Origin: JANWKA01 sp035533815
GTDB lineage: Bacteria; Bacteroidota; Bacteroidia; Chitinophagales; Chitinophagaceae
Length of the DNA: 20,739 nucleotides
Direction: 5' to 3'
NCBI GenBank assembly: GCA_035533815.1
Contig: DATLTB010000143.1
Span: 1-20,739 of the forward strand
Below, one piece after another: positions 6,891 to 13,885 of this stretch (positions are counted from its first letter, which is position 1; each line of letters opens with the position of its first letter). The notes below the pieces were generated by a model. The model was not told where the DNA came from, searched no databases, and worked only from the letters and a program-made list of their open reading frames with translations. Made by a program: the position numbers and the translations under genes.

Positions 6891-7818
6891 AAGCCCTGAT
6901 GATATCCTTGACGAGTCTGTGGCGGACCACATCCTCTTCATCCAGTTCCACATGGCCGATCCCTTCTACGTGCCGGAGGATCCGGATGGCTTTGTCTAGT
7001 CCGGATTTCTGGTTTTTAGGCAGATCAATCTGGGTCAGGTCACCGGTGATGATGGCTTTGGCAGAAGGGCCAATCCTGGTCAGAAACATTTTCAACTGCA
7101 AGTCAGTGGCATTTTGTGCTTCATCCAGTATAATGAAGGCATTATCCAGTGTCCGACCCCGCATATAAGCCAGGGGGGCGATCTCAATCGTGCGGCTGGC
7201 CATATAATAACTCAGTTTATCCACTGGAATCATATCATCCAGGGCATCGTACAGGGGGCGCAGGTAAGGATCTATTTTTTCCTTCAGGTCTCCCGGCAGA
7301 AATCCCAGATTTTCACCGGCTTCCACGGCAGGTCGGGTCAGTACGATTTTTTTAACCGCCTTATTCTTGAGGGCCCTCACGGCCATGGCTACAGCAGTGT
7401 ATGTTTTGCCTGTACCGGCCGGACCAATGGCAAAGACGATATCATGGTGTCCGACCATGGTAACGAGCTTTTTCTGATTGGGGGTCCTGGCTTTTACTGT
7501 CCGTCCGTTCGGTCCGTAAATCAGGATATCATTGGGATTGCGTTCACTGAAGCTGTCAGCGATCTCCTCCTCGCTCAGAATCTGTTCAAAATAATGTTCG
7601 CTGAGGTTGCCGTTTTTTTCCAGATATTTTACTACCTGCTGTATTTTGTCCCGGGCTGTTTCAATTTCCTCCGGAGCTCCGGATAATTTTATCTGGGTAC
7701 CCCTGGATAGAATCTTCAGTAGGGGATACTTTCTTTTCAGCAGGTCAAGTTTGCCGTTATTGACACCAAAAAATTCAATTGGATTGATATTTTCCAGGTT
7801 GATGATGGTTTCTGTCAC
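6850..7818 (-). CDS. phoH: PhoH-like ATPase
   Basis: This is a 322-residue PhoH/PhoL-family cytoplasmic P-loop ATPase. Family members bind RNA and are linked to rRNA maturation and phosphate or heat stress, often next to ybeY in other phyla. The N-terminal part (about 1-65) is the KH-like domain, and a linker with NPNDILIYGPNGRTVKARTP leads to the ATPase. Walker A GPAGTGKT is at residues 132-139, Walker B FIILDEAQNAT at about 228-238, and the SAT/sensor-like TGDLTQIDLP near 260-270. GTG 7818 is the start, because a stop lies six codons upstream and no closer start exists. It follows purE by 37 bases on the same strand and overlaps the YiiX-like gene by 41 bases, so it probably lies mid-operon. 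No ybeY neighbour is present. Confidence 0.93.
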   Translation of the reverse strand: MTETIINLENINPIEFFGVNNGKLDLLKRKYPLLKILSRGTQIKLSGAPEEIETARDKIQQVVKYLEKNGNLSEHYFEQILSEEEIADSFSERNPNDILIYGPNGRTVKARTPNQKKLVTMVGHHDIVFAIGPAGTGKTYTAVAMAVRALKNKAVKKIVLTRPAVEAGENLGFLPGDLKEKIDPYLRPLYDALDDMIPVDKLSYYMASRTIEIAPLAYMRGRTLDNAFIILDEAQNATDLQLKMFLTRIGPSAKAIITGDLTQIDLPKNQKSGLDKAIRILRHVEGIGHVELDEEDVVRHRLVKDIIRAYERENEKEDHHKH

Positions 7819-7855
7819 TTTTTTCGGTGTTTTTTAGGAAGGCTTTTTCCGTTGA

Positions 7856-8314
7856 TCAAACCAGTTTATAACCCTGCTGCCTGAAGGTTTCCAGTCTGGA
7901 AGCCACTGATTTATCTGTCAGGGCAAATATTCGGGCTGTAAGTATGGCTGCATTCCTGGCTCCCGCTTTACCTACGGCCAGGGTGCCCACCGGGACACCG
8001 GCTGGCATCTGCACCGTAGCATACAGGGCGTCCAGACCTCCGGGCAGTCCCCCTTCCAGGGGTACTCCGAGTACAGGCAGGGAAGTATAGGCAGCAACGA
8101 CTCCCGGCAACGCAGCAGCCATACCAGCTGCTGTGATGATTAGGCTAAAGCCATTTTTTTCCGCTCCGGAAGCCATTTCCCGTACCCTATCCGGAGTACG
8201 GTGAGCAGAAGCCACTTCCAAAGTATTTTCAATCCCAAAGAAATCCAGGTATTGCCGGGTTTCTTCCATGATGGTTTTATCCGTTTCGGATCCTATGATA
8301 ATTAAAGCCTTCAT
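7856..8314 (-). CDS. purE: 5-(carboxyamino)imidazole ribonucleotide mutase PurE
   Basis: This is a 152-residue cytoplasmic PurE that would convert N5-CAIR to CAIR in purine synthesis. The nucleotide-binding start MKALIIIGSETDKT, the active-site loop VASAHRTPDRV (SAHRTP 36-41), and the C-terminal VQMPAGVPVGTLAVGKAGARNAA are all diagnostic. Two departures from the common class I sequence are visible. The GSxSD loop reads GSETD (residues 8-12), and the usual GAGGAAHLPG loop reads AAGMAAALPG (62-71), without the histidine. Both may simply mark a different PurE lineage. Length fits class I. The start is ATG 8314. It is first in the minus-strand string purE > phoH > YiiX-like. No purK is adjacent, so whether the product acts as a mutase or as an AIR carboxylase cannot be decided here. 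Confidence 0.92.
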   Translation of the reverse strand: MKALIIIGSETDKTIMEETRQYLDFFGIENTLEVASAHRTPDRVREMASGAEKNGFSLIITAAGMAAALPGVVAAYTSLPVLGVPLEGGLPGGLDALYATVQMPAGVPVGTLAVGKAGARNAAILTARIFALTDKSVASRLETFRQQGYKLV

Positions 8315-8580
8315 TTTTGCATGGATATTATCCGTTAAAGGTATTCACAAATCGAGATATTGCCATTGAAAAAAAGGATACGGTCCTGAATGATTATTCC
8401 CAGGAATGAATGCGGCATCAGGGAATTGCTTGTATCAAAATCCCGCTTACATTGGGTAATTAGGGCTACATTTGCCTGGTCACCAGTGGAAACAATCCGT
8501 TTCCCTGGAAATTGGGTCAATGACTTAGGTGAAAGGACCTATCGGTAATTTATCCTTTTGTAAAACCAATTTGACCCTTT

Positions 8581-8976
8581 ATGCACAGAACAATTGAAAA
8601 TATTTTCCTAATTGACGATGATCCTATCCATCAGCAGATAGCTAAAATGATGATTGATAGGCAGGATATCCCCCCGAAAATACAGAGTTTTCAGGAGGCA
8701 GAACTTGCCCTGGAATATCTCAAGACCAATGCATCCGACCCTGGATCCCTGCCGGACCTTATCCTGCTGGACCTGAATATGCCAATTATGGACGGGTGGG
8801 ACTTTCTGGATGAATTTGAAAAGATCAGGAATTCATTTTCCAAACCCATCAGCATCCATGTGTTAACTTCTTCTGTTAATGAAGATGATGTAACCAGGGC
8901 AACTAAGTACAGTTCGGTGTCAGGGTACCTGGTCAAGCCAATGAACAGGGATGCCATAGCCAAACTGCTTAACTAA
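8581..8976 (+). CDS. Stand-alone receiver-domain response regulator (CheY-like)
   Basis: This is a 131-residue single receiver domain with no output domain. The acidic pocket is DDD (residues 12-14), the phosphoacceptor is Asp64 in LILLDLNMPIMDGWDF, the switch hydroxyl is Thr96 or Ser97 in HVLTSS, and the conserved lysine is Lys119 in GYLVKPMN. All catalytic positions are present, so it should accept phosphate from a histidine kinase and act by protein contact, as a phosphorelay intermediate or motor/enzyme modulator. No kinase gene is nearby, so its partner is unknown. The start is ATG 8581. It is divergent from purE across a 266-base spacer and ends 7 bases from convergent rpe. The length and the stretched loop after SNASDPGS-type sequence resemble many Bacteroidota orphan receivers. 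Confidence 0.9.
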   Translation: MHRTIENIFLIDDDPIHQQIAKMMIDRQDIPPKIQSFQEAELALEYLKTNASDPGSLPDLILLDLNMPIMDGWDFLDEFEKIRNSFSKPISIHVLTSSVNEDDVTRATKYSSVSGYLVKPMNRDAIAKLLN

Positions 8977-8983
8977 GCAGGTT

Positions 8984-9649
8984 CTAATTCCGCAGTGCCC
9001 TCAGCCTGCGGATGGCAGCTACCGGGTCTTTCGAGCTGAACACGGTATTACCGGTAACCAGGACTTGTGCACCTGCGTTAATCACCGAAGCTGCATTTTT
9101 GAAATCTATCCCCCCATCCACTTCAATCTGTACCGAGGCCCCGGTATCCCGGATAAGCCGGGAAACCTGACCAATCTTCTCCAGGGTATGAGAAATGAAT
9201 TGCTGAGCTCCGAATCCCGGGTTGACACTCATGATAGTGACCAGGTCCGCCTGACTGATGATGTCCGAGAGCAATGCTACCGGAGTATGCGGATTGATGG
9301 CTACGCCAGCCTTCATTCCCAGGGAATGTATCTGCTGAAGGTTCCGGTGAAGGTGAATACAGGCTTCGTAATGCACGATCAGGCAATCTGCACCAGCTTT
9401 CCGGAATGCTTCCGCATAGCGTTCCGGTTCCTCGATCATCAGGTGAACTTCCAGGGGTTTGGAGGCCAGGGTTTTGATCCGGGCAACTACCGGCATCCCA
9501 AAACTGATATTAGGGACAAACCTTCCGTCCATGATATCCAGATGAAACCGGTCTGCCTCGCTTCGGTTTATCATCCGAACGGCCTTTCCGAGTTCAAGAA
9601 AATCTGCGGTAAGCAGGGAGGGTGCTATAAGTAGTGTAGGCTTATTCAA
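8984..9649 (-). CDS. rpe: Ribulose-phosphate 3-epimerase
   Basis: This is a 221-residue TIM-barrel enzyme interconverting D-ribulose 5-phosphate and D-xylulose 5-phosphate in the pentose-phosphate pathway. Seen: IAPSLLTADF at the first strand (Ser11), the metal-site strand FHLDIMDGRFVPNISFG (His36, Asp38), VHLMIEEPERY (His69), the phosphate loop MSVNPGFGAQQF, and IEVDGGID (Asp178, the second catalytic aspartate). All expected metal and catalytic residues are present and length is normal. The start is TTG 9649; no ATG or GTG lies upstream before the TPR gene, and the first strand leaves no room for a later start. It follows the TPR lipoprotein gene by 31 bases on the same strand, so the two are probably cotranscribed. 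Confidence 0.93.
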   Translation of the reverse strand: MNKPTLLIAPSLLTADFLELGKAVRMINRSEADRFHLDIMDGRFVPNISFGMPVVARIKTLASKPLEVHLMIEEPERYAEAFRKAGADCLIVHYEACIHLHRNLQQIHSLGMKAGVAINPHTPVALLSDIISQADLVTIMSVNPGFGAQQFISHTLEKIGQVSRLIRDTGASVQIEVDGGIDFKNAASVINAGAQVLVTGNTVFSSKDPVAAIRRLRALRN

Positions 9650-9680
9650 GGGATTCGGATTTTGAAAGTTTATATTTGGG

Positions 9681-10694
9681 TTACTTCAGCCGGTTCAGGG
9701 CTGCCTTTGCTTCATTCATATGATTATCCAGCGCATAAGCCTGCCGGTAATCAGTTCTTGCCTGTTGTCTTTTTCCGGCTGATTCATTGCAAAGTCCCAT
9801 TTGGTAATAAGCTTGTGCGTTCATTGGATCCACCTTGGTGGCCAGATTAAACATTTTCAGGGCATTTTCAATTTGGGCATGTTGGAAATAAATTTTCCCC
9901 AGTTCCAGGTAGGAACCAGGATAATAATGATTCGTTCCAATGCATTGTTTTAAGACAGCGATAGCCTGATCATCCTGTTGCATTTTATGGTAATATAAAC
10001 CCATGGCGTATAGCGGTTCTTCCTGGGTGGTATCCAGCAGGTAGGCTTTATGATAAAAATCCACTGCCTTTGGCTGATGGACAGCGCTGTACAGATCTCC
10101 CATTGCCATCAGCGCATCATAATTTTGCGGACTTAACTTAACAGCCCTTTCCATCTCCCCGATTGCCCGGGCTGTGTCTCCCTGGTCTTCATATACCTGG
10201 CTGATCAATCCATGGCCTTCGGCATTACCCGGATCCACGCGCAGCAGGGTATCCAATTCGAGTCTGGACAACCCGTCTTCTTTCAGTAGAAAAAGGACAT
10301 CGGCTAGCCGGAGACGGATTTGTTGGTCTCCTTTATCCAGTTCCATTGCTTTATTATAATCATGCCGGGCACTGTCCAGGCTGTGGAGAGCCAGGTTTAC
10401 TTCACCAAGTGCGTAATAAAAACCCGGTTCTTGGGGATTAAGCAGGGAAGCCCGGAGCAGGTCATTACGGCTCAGTACGAACTGCTGCAGGTTATACAGC
10501 AATTCGCTTCTTTTGAAATAATATAGGGCATTGCGGGGATATAGGCGGATAGAATCCGTATATGGACGCAATTGACCGGAATTGTACAGAGAATCCGCCA
10601 CATCAGTCTGATTGACCACTGGACCTGAAAAATGACAAGACAGCAACCCTGCTGCCAGGGTACAACAAAATGCCCAGCGCACAACTTGTTTCAT
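9681..10694 (-). CDS. TPR-repeat lipoprotein
   Basis: This is a 337-residue exported protein built almost entirely of tetratricopeptide repeats. The N-terminus MKQVVRWAFCCTLAAGLLSC is a lipoprotein signal with the lipobox LLSC, giving lipidated Cys20. From about residue 55 to the end, 34-residue helical repeats follow one another, with typical cores such as PGFYYALGEVNLALHSLDSA, AEGHGLISQVYEDQGDTARA, YDALMAMGDLYSAVHQPKAV and AQAYYQMGLCNESAGKRQQA; I count about seven to eight. TPR lipoproteins act as protein-binding scaffolds, in Bacteroidota often in envelope assembly or gliding-type machinery, but no partner is indicated here. The start is ATG 10694. It lies between a 32-residue membrane peptide gene upstream and rpe downstream on the same strand. 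Confidence 0.88.
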   Translation of the reverse strand: MKQVVRWAFCCTLAAGLLSCHFSGPVVNQTDVADSLYNSGQLRPYTDSIRLYPRNALYYFKRSELLYNLQQFVLSRNDLLRASLLNPQEPGFYYALGEVNLALHSLDSARHDYNKAMELDKGDQQIRLRLADVLFLLKEDGLSRLELDTLLRVDPGNAEGHGLISQVYEDQGDTARAIGEMERAVKLSPQNYDALMAMGDLYSAVHQPKAVDFYHKAYLLDTTQEEPLYAMGLYYHKMQQDDQAIAVLKQCIGTNHYYPGSYLELGKIYFQHAQIENALKMFNLATKVDPMNAQAYYQMGLCNESAGKRQQARTDYRQAYALDNHMNEAKAALNRLK

Positions 10695-10698
10695 CCGG

Positions 10699-10706
10699 CA
10701 AAAATA
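10699..10706 (-). promoter_or_regulatory. -7-like TATTTTTG directly upstream of the TPR gene
   Basis: The minus strand reads TATTTTTG, an exact TAnnTTTG match, ending 4 bases before ATG 10694. As with the NlpC/P60 gene this would make the mRNA almost leaderless. No correctly spaced TTG is visible, so it could be fortuitous A/T-rich start context. Confidence 0.3.
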
Positions 10707-10756
10707 AAGGAAATCACCAATGTTGACCCCCAGGAAAAATCTGGTGGATATGGCCT

Positions 10757-10855
10757 TCAGGATCTTTTTTGCTGTTTGCCAAATAAGAAAAAAGTGGCCA
10801 CAGTCAGAATAAGGATTACCAATGAAGCAAGGACCAGCTTTATGACAGTTATCAT
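10757..10855 (-). CDS. Possible 32-residue single-pass membrane peptide
   Basis: This short frame runs from ATG 10855 to TGA 10757. The product starts MITVIKLVLASLVILILT, continues with VATFFLFG and ends in a basic tail KQQKRS. One uninterrupted hydrophobic helix of about 22 residues with a positively charged C-terminus is typical of real bacterial small membrane proteins. It lies 62 bases upstream of the TPR lipoprotein gene on the same strand and could be cotranscribed with it and rpe. I do not recognise a family. A chance frame of this size is not rare, but the continuous hydrophobic profile bounded by charged ends argues for a gene. The overlapping plus-strand frame at 10632-10889 has no protein-like features. 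Confidence 0.42.
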   Translation of the reverse strand: MITVIKLVLASLVILILTVATFFLFGKQQKRS

Positions 10856-11241
10856 ACTTGTTAATTTTAAAACTACTTCAAGAAAATGAATCTATTACGC
10901 AGCAGGCCAAACCTTAATACTTGCAATTAAATGGTATCCTAAAGGTAAGTAAAATTTCCTGAAGAAGTATTTTCCGGCATTCCTGATGGGTTAATCAGCT
11001 TAATTAAAGTTCCAAGGGGAACCAGACCGGAATTCGCTTTTCTTCATAGCAGTTACCTTCAGAAATTACCTAACTTTAGGGATCAGTATATCATGACAAT
11101 TCCTAATTTTAATACCTTACCCAACCTGAACAGGGCCAAGATATATTGCCTGCTCATGAGCGCCCTGGCCATGGATTCGACAGCCTGATTGTTTCTCTCA
11201 GGGTACATTATCCTGATCGTTCAGGGCTTCAATCCTTATAC
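10856..11241. other. 386-base spacer between divergent transcription units
   Basis: This stretch separates the minus-strand TPR/rpe unit from hmgA. It should hold both promoters. A near-match to the -7 element (TAACTTTA, 11071-11078, plus strand) could serve hmgA with a long leader of about 155 bases. On the minus strand a TAGTTTTA-like sequence lies before the 32-residue peptide. A frame from ATG 11093 (31 codons) is not convincing. No repeat or RNA gene is seen. Confidence 0.4.
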
Positions 11242-12399
11242 ATGCCACATTATCACCATCTTGGTCAGATTCCCCGAAAACGCCATACCCAGTTCCGGCA
11301 ACCGGATGGAAGCTTGTATTCCGAGCAGCTTTTTTCCACCGAAGGTTTTTCTTCTGATTCGTCGCTGTTATACCATATCCATCCCCCGACCGAGATCATC
11401 CGGGTGGAGGAGCCGGTGAATGCCAAACCGGAAATTGCAGAAGACCATATGCTCCGGCACCGCAGTTTCCAGGGATTTCAGTTAAAACCTGAGACGGATT
11501 TTCTGGACAGCCGTCAACCGCTCCTGGTCAATCATGATTGTCATCTCATCTTGGCCGCTCCCCAGGGGGGCACCCAGGGCTATTTTTATAAAAATGCGGA
11601 TGCAGATGAACTGATTTTTATACATGAAGGTAATGGCCTGCTCAAAACCATGTATGGGCGGATCCCCTTCGGTTACGGAGATTACCTGATCATTCCCCGG
11701 GGCACCATTTATCAGATTGACTTTTCCGGGACGGACAATCGCCTGTTCATGCTGGAGGCTTTCAGTCCCATCCATTTTCCCCATAAATACCTGAGCCGGT
11801 ATGGACAACTACAGGAACATGCCCCTTATTGCGAGAGGGATATCAGGCCCCCTGAATTACTGGATACCATCAACGAGTCCGGGGATTTCCTGATCCGGGT
11901 GAAGAAGCAGGGCTTGATTTACCCCATACATTATGCCCATCATCCATTTGATGTGATCGGCTGGGATGGATGCCAGTATCCGTTTGCCTTTTCCATCCTG
12001 GATTTTGAACCGATTACCGGGAGGGTGCATCAGCCTCCTCCTGTCCACCTGACTTTCGAGGGGCAGCAATTCGTGGTTTGCTCATTTTGTCCCAGGTTAT
12101 TTGATTACCATCCCCTGGCCATTCCTGCACCATATAACCACAGCAATATCGACAGTGACGAAGTATTATATTATGTGGACGGGGATTTCATGAGCCGCAA
12201 GCATGTGGTCCGGGGACAGATTACCCTGCATCCCGGTGGTATTCCTCATGGCCCCCATCCAGGAGCGGTGGAAAAAAGTATCGGCGCCCGGGAAACCAGG
12301 GAATTGGCTGTCATGGTGGATACTTTCCAGCCTCTGCAATTAACCCGTCAGGCCCTGGAATTGGAAGACCCGGACTATGTCATGAGCTGGGCGGAATAG
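11242..12399 (+). CDS. hmgA: Homogentisate 1,2-dioxygenase
   Basis: This is a 385-residue cupin-type Fe(II) dioxygenase that opens homogentisate to maleylacetoacetate in tyrosine/phenylalanine catabolism. The N-terminus MPHYHHLGQIPRKRHTQFR with the early PDGSLYSEQLFSTEGF is typical. The core iron site lies in PAPYNHSNIDSDEVLYYVDG and HPGGIPHGPHPG, and likely ligands are His300, Glu307 and His336. It is shorter than the roughly 430-445-residue human/Pseudomonas type, matching the compact bacterial group. The frame is open back to TTG 11146, but those 32 residues look unrelated; ATG 11242 is the homologous start. hppD follows after 35 bases, so the two consecutive enzymes of the pathway are almost surely cotranscribed. 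No fumarylacetoacetase gene is in the window. Confidence 0.93.
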   Translation: MPHYHHLGQIPRKRHTQFRQPDGSLYSEQLFSTEGFSSDSSLLYHIHPPTEIIRVEEPVNAKPEIAEDHMLRHRSFQGFQLKPETDFLDSRQPLLVNHDCHLILAAPQGGTQGYFYKNADADELIFIHEGNGLLKTMYGRIPFGYGDYLIIPRGTIYQIDFSGTDNRLFMLEAFSPIHFPHKYLSRYGQLQEHAPYCERDIRPPELLDTINESGDFLIRVKKQGLIYPIHYAHHPFDVIGWDGCQYPFAFSILDFEPITGRVHQPPPVHLTFEGQQFVVCSFCPRLFDYHPLAIPAPYNHSNIDSDEVLYYVDGDFMSRKHVVRGQITLHPGGIPHGPHPGAVEKSIGARETRELAVMVDTFQPLQLTRQALELEDPDYVMSWAE

Positions 12400-12434
12400 C
12401 AAAATATTGATTTACAAATAGTTAACACCAGATT

Positions 12435-13559
12435 ATGGAAATGGAATCAGCCACCGTCCGGCAAATCATGCAGGATTTTCTTCCCATCAAAGGGACGGAC
12501 CATATTGAATTCTATGTAGGCAATGCTAAACAGGCAGCCTATTATTACATGTCTGCATTCGGGTTTCAGCCGCTGGCTTACAGCGGTCCTGAAACTGGGA
12601 TTAGGGACCGGGCATCATATGTGGTGGTGCAAGGAAAGATTCGCCTGGTTTTCACTTCCCCCTTGAGCACGGATGGCCCGATCGCTGATCAGGTCAGCCT
12701 GCATGGAGATGGGGTGAAATCGCTGGCTTTATGGGTGGAGGATGCCAGATCAGCTTTCCAGGAAACGACAAGCCGGGGAGCCAAACCTTATTTGCACCCT
12801 GCAAGATCCAGGGATGAATCAGGGGAGGTCTGGGTAAGCGGAATCAGTACCTATGGGGATACCGTACATACTTTTGTGGAAAGAAGGGATTACCGGGGAC
12901 CATTTCTGCCAGGGTACCTTCCCTGGATTCCAGCTTACAGGCCAAAGGAAACCGGGCTACAATACGTGGATCATTGCGTGGGTAATGTGGGGTGGAACCA
13001 GATGAACACCTGGGTAAAATTCTATGAACAGGTGATGGGATTCCGCAACCTGATCTCCTTTGATGACAAGATGATCTCCACGGAATATTCAGCCCTGATG
13101 AGCAAGGTGATGGCAAACGGAAACGGACTGATCAAGTTTCCGATCAATGAACCGGCAATTGGCCGGAAGAAATCGCAAATCGAGGAGTACCTGGAATTTT
13201 ATGGCGGACCCGGAGTTCAGCATATTGCCATGGCCACCCCGGACATTATCCGGACTGTGAGGGACCTCAAAGACCGGGGAGTCGAGTTCCTAATTCCGCC
13301 TGAAACCTATTACGATACCCTGATGGATAGAATCGGGAGTATTGAAGAAGAGCTGGAGTCCATCCGCGAACTGGGTATCCTGGTGGATCGCGATGAAGAA
13401 GGATACCTGCTGCAGATTTTCACCAAACCGGTCCAGGACCGGCCTACTTTGTTTTTTGAGATCATCCAGCGCAGGGGAGCCATATCTTTTGGGGCAGGCA
13501 ATTTCAAAGCACTTTTTGAATCTATGGAACTGGAGCAGGCCAGGCGGGGCAATCTCTGA
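12435..13559 (+). CDS. hppD: 4-hydroxyphenylpyruvate dioxygenase
   Basis: This is a 374-residue non-haem Fe(II) enzyme converting 4-hydroxyphenylpyruvate to homogentisate, the substrate of the upstream-encoded HmgA. Two vicinal-oxygen-chelate domains are visible. The N-terminal one starts DHIEFYVGNAKQAAYYY. The catalytic C-terminal one starts at about residue 176 with YVDHCVGNV. The iron triad is His180, His263 (GVQHIAMAT) and Glu342 (LFFEIIQRRGA). The C-terminal segment SFGAGNFKALFESMELEQARRG is the usual gate helix. Length is normal and ATG 12435 is a clean start. The next gene, a small membrane protein, begins 20 bases after the stop. Confidence 0.96.
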   Translation: MEMESATVRQIMQDFLPIKGTDHIEFYVGNAKQAAYYYMSAFGFQPLAYSGPETGIRDRASYVVVQGKIRLVFTSPLSTDGPIADQVSLHGDGVKSLALWVEDARSAFQETTSRGAKPYLHPARSRDESGEVWVSGISTYGDTVHTFVERRDYRGPFLPGYLPWIPAYRPKETGLQYVDHCVGNVGWNQMNTWVKFYEQVMGFRNLISFDDKMISTEYSALMSKVMANGNGLIKFPINEPAIGRKKSQIEEYLEFYGGPGVQHIAMATPDIIRTVRDLKDRGVEFLIPPETYYDTLMDRIGSIEEELESIRELGILVDRDEEGYLLQIFTKPVQDRPTLFFEIIQRRGAISFGAGNFKALFESMELEQARRGNL

Positions 13560-13579
13560 TTTTTACCTATTTTGCATCC

Positions 13580-13774
13580 ATGTCTTCCCGTATTGTCTTT
13601 GCCGTGATCTTCCTGCTGGGCGCAATTTTTCAGACGATCACCATCATATTGCTGTTACGGGGTAATGATCATTATATCCTGAAGGTGATGAAAAGGCCGC
13701 TGGCCATAGGATTTTATCTGATCTTCGCGGTGATCCTGTATTACCTGGCCCTAAGATTTTTGCTGGCTGGTTGA
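13580..13774 (+). CDS. 64-residue two-helix membrane protein
   Basis: This is a small integral membrane protein that I do not recognise. Helix 1 spans about residues 4-26 (VFAVIFLLGAIFQTITIILL) and is followed by a polar, basic loop RGNDHYILKVMKRP. Helix 2 spans about 41-62 (AIGFYLIFAVILYYLALRFL). ATG 13580 lies 20 bases after the hppD stop, so it is probably the third gene of the tyrosine-catabolic unit. The hydrophobic pattern fills the whole frame and the loop is basic, which supports a real gene. A role in aromatic uptake is only a guess from position; it may equally be an unrelated conserved small protein. Confidence 0.62.
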   Translation: MSSRIVFAVIFLLGAIFQTITIILLLRGNDHYILKVMKRPLAIGFYLIFAVILYYLALRFLLAG

Positions 13775-13885
13775 ACCCGTACAATACATCCCGGGATAGA
13801 TCCGTTCAGGAGTTGGGGGAACATCGCAGTTCTCTTTTGTGATATTGCCATTAGTTTCGTTCTTTTGTGAAAACTTTCCCAAACC

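Noticed and set aside
7114..7686. Plus-strand 190-codon frame
   Set aside because: Exact antisense shadow of the phoH ATPase domain, which has all its motifs on the minus strand.
8335..8520. Minus-strand 61-codon frame between purE and the receiver gene
   Set aside because: Starts with TTG, has no recognisable motif or helix pattern, and lies in a divergent promoter spacer. Its composition is vaguely protein-like, so a short gene relic is not fully excluded, but nothing supports it.
9065..9634. Plus-strand 189-codon frame
   Set aside because: Antisense shadow of rpe; rpe has complete catalytic motifs.
10632..10889. Plus-strand 85-codon frame across the start of the TPR gene
   Set aside because: Antisense to the TPR signal peptide and to the more convincing 32-residue membrane peptide; no protein-like features.
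11093..11188. 31-codon frame upstream of hmgA (possible leader peptide)
   Set aside because: No run of aromatic codons that would suggest attenuation by tyrosine/phenylalanine and no terminator-like hairpin after it.
13788..13797. Palindrome ATCCCGGGAT after the hppD unit as a terminator
   Set aside because: Only five base pairs with no loop and no T-run following; not a plausible terminator.
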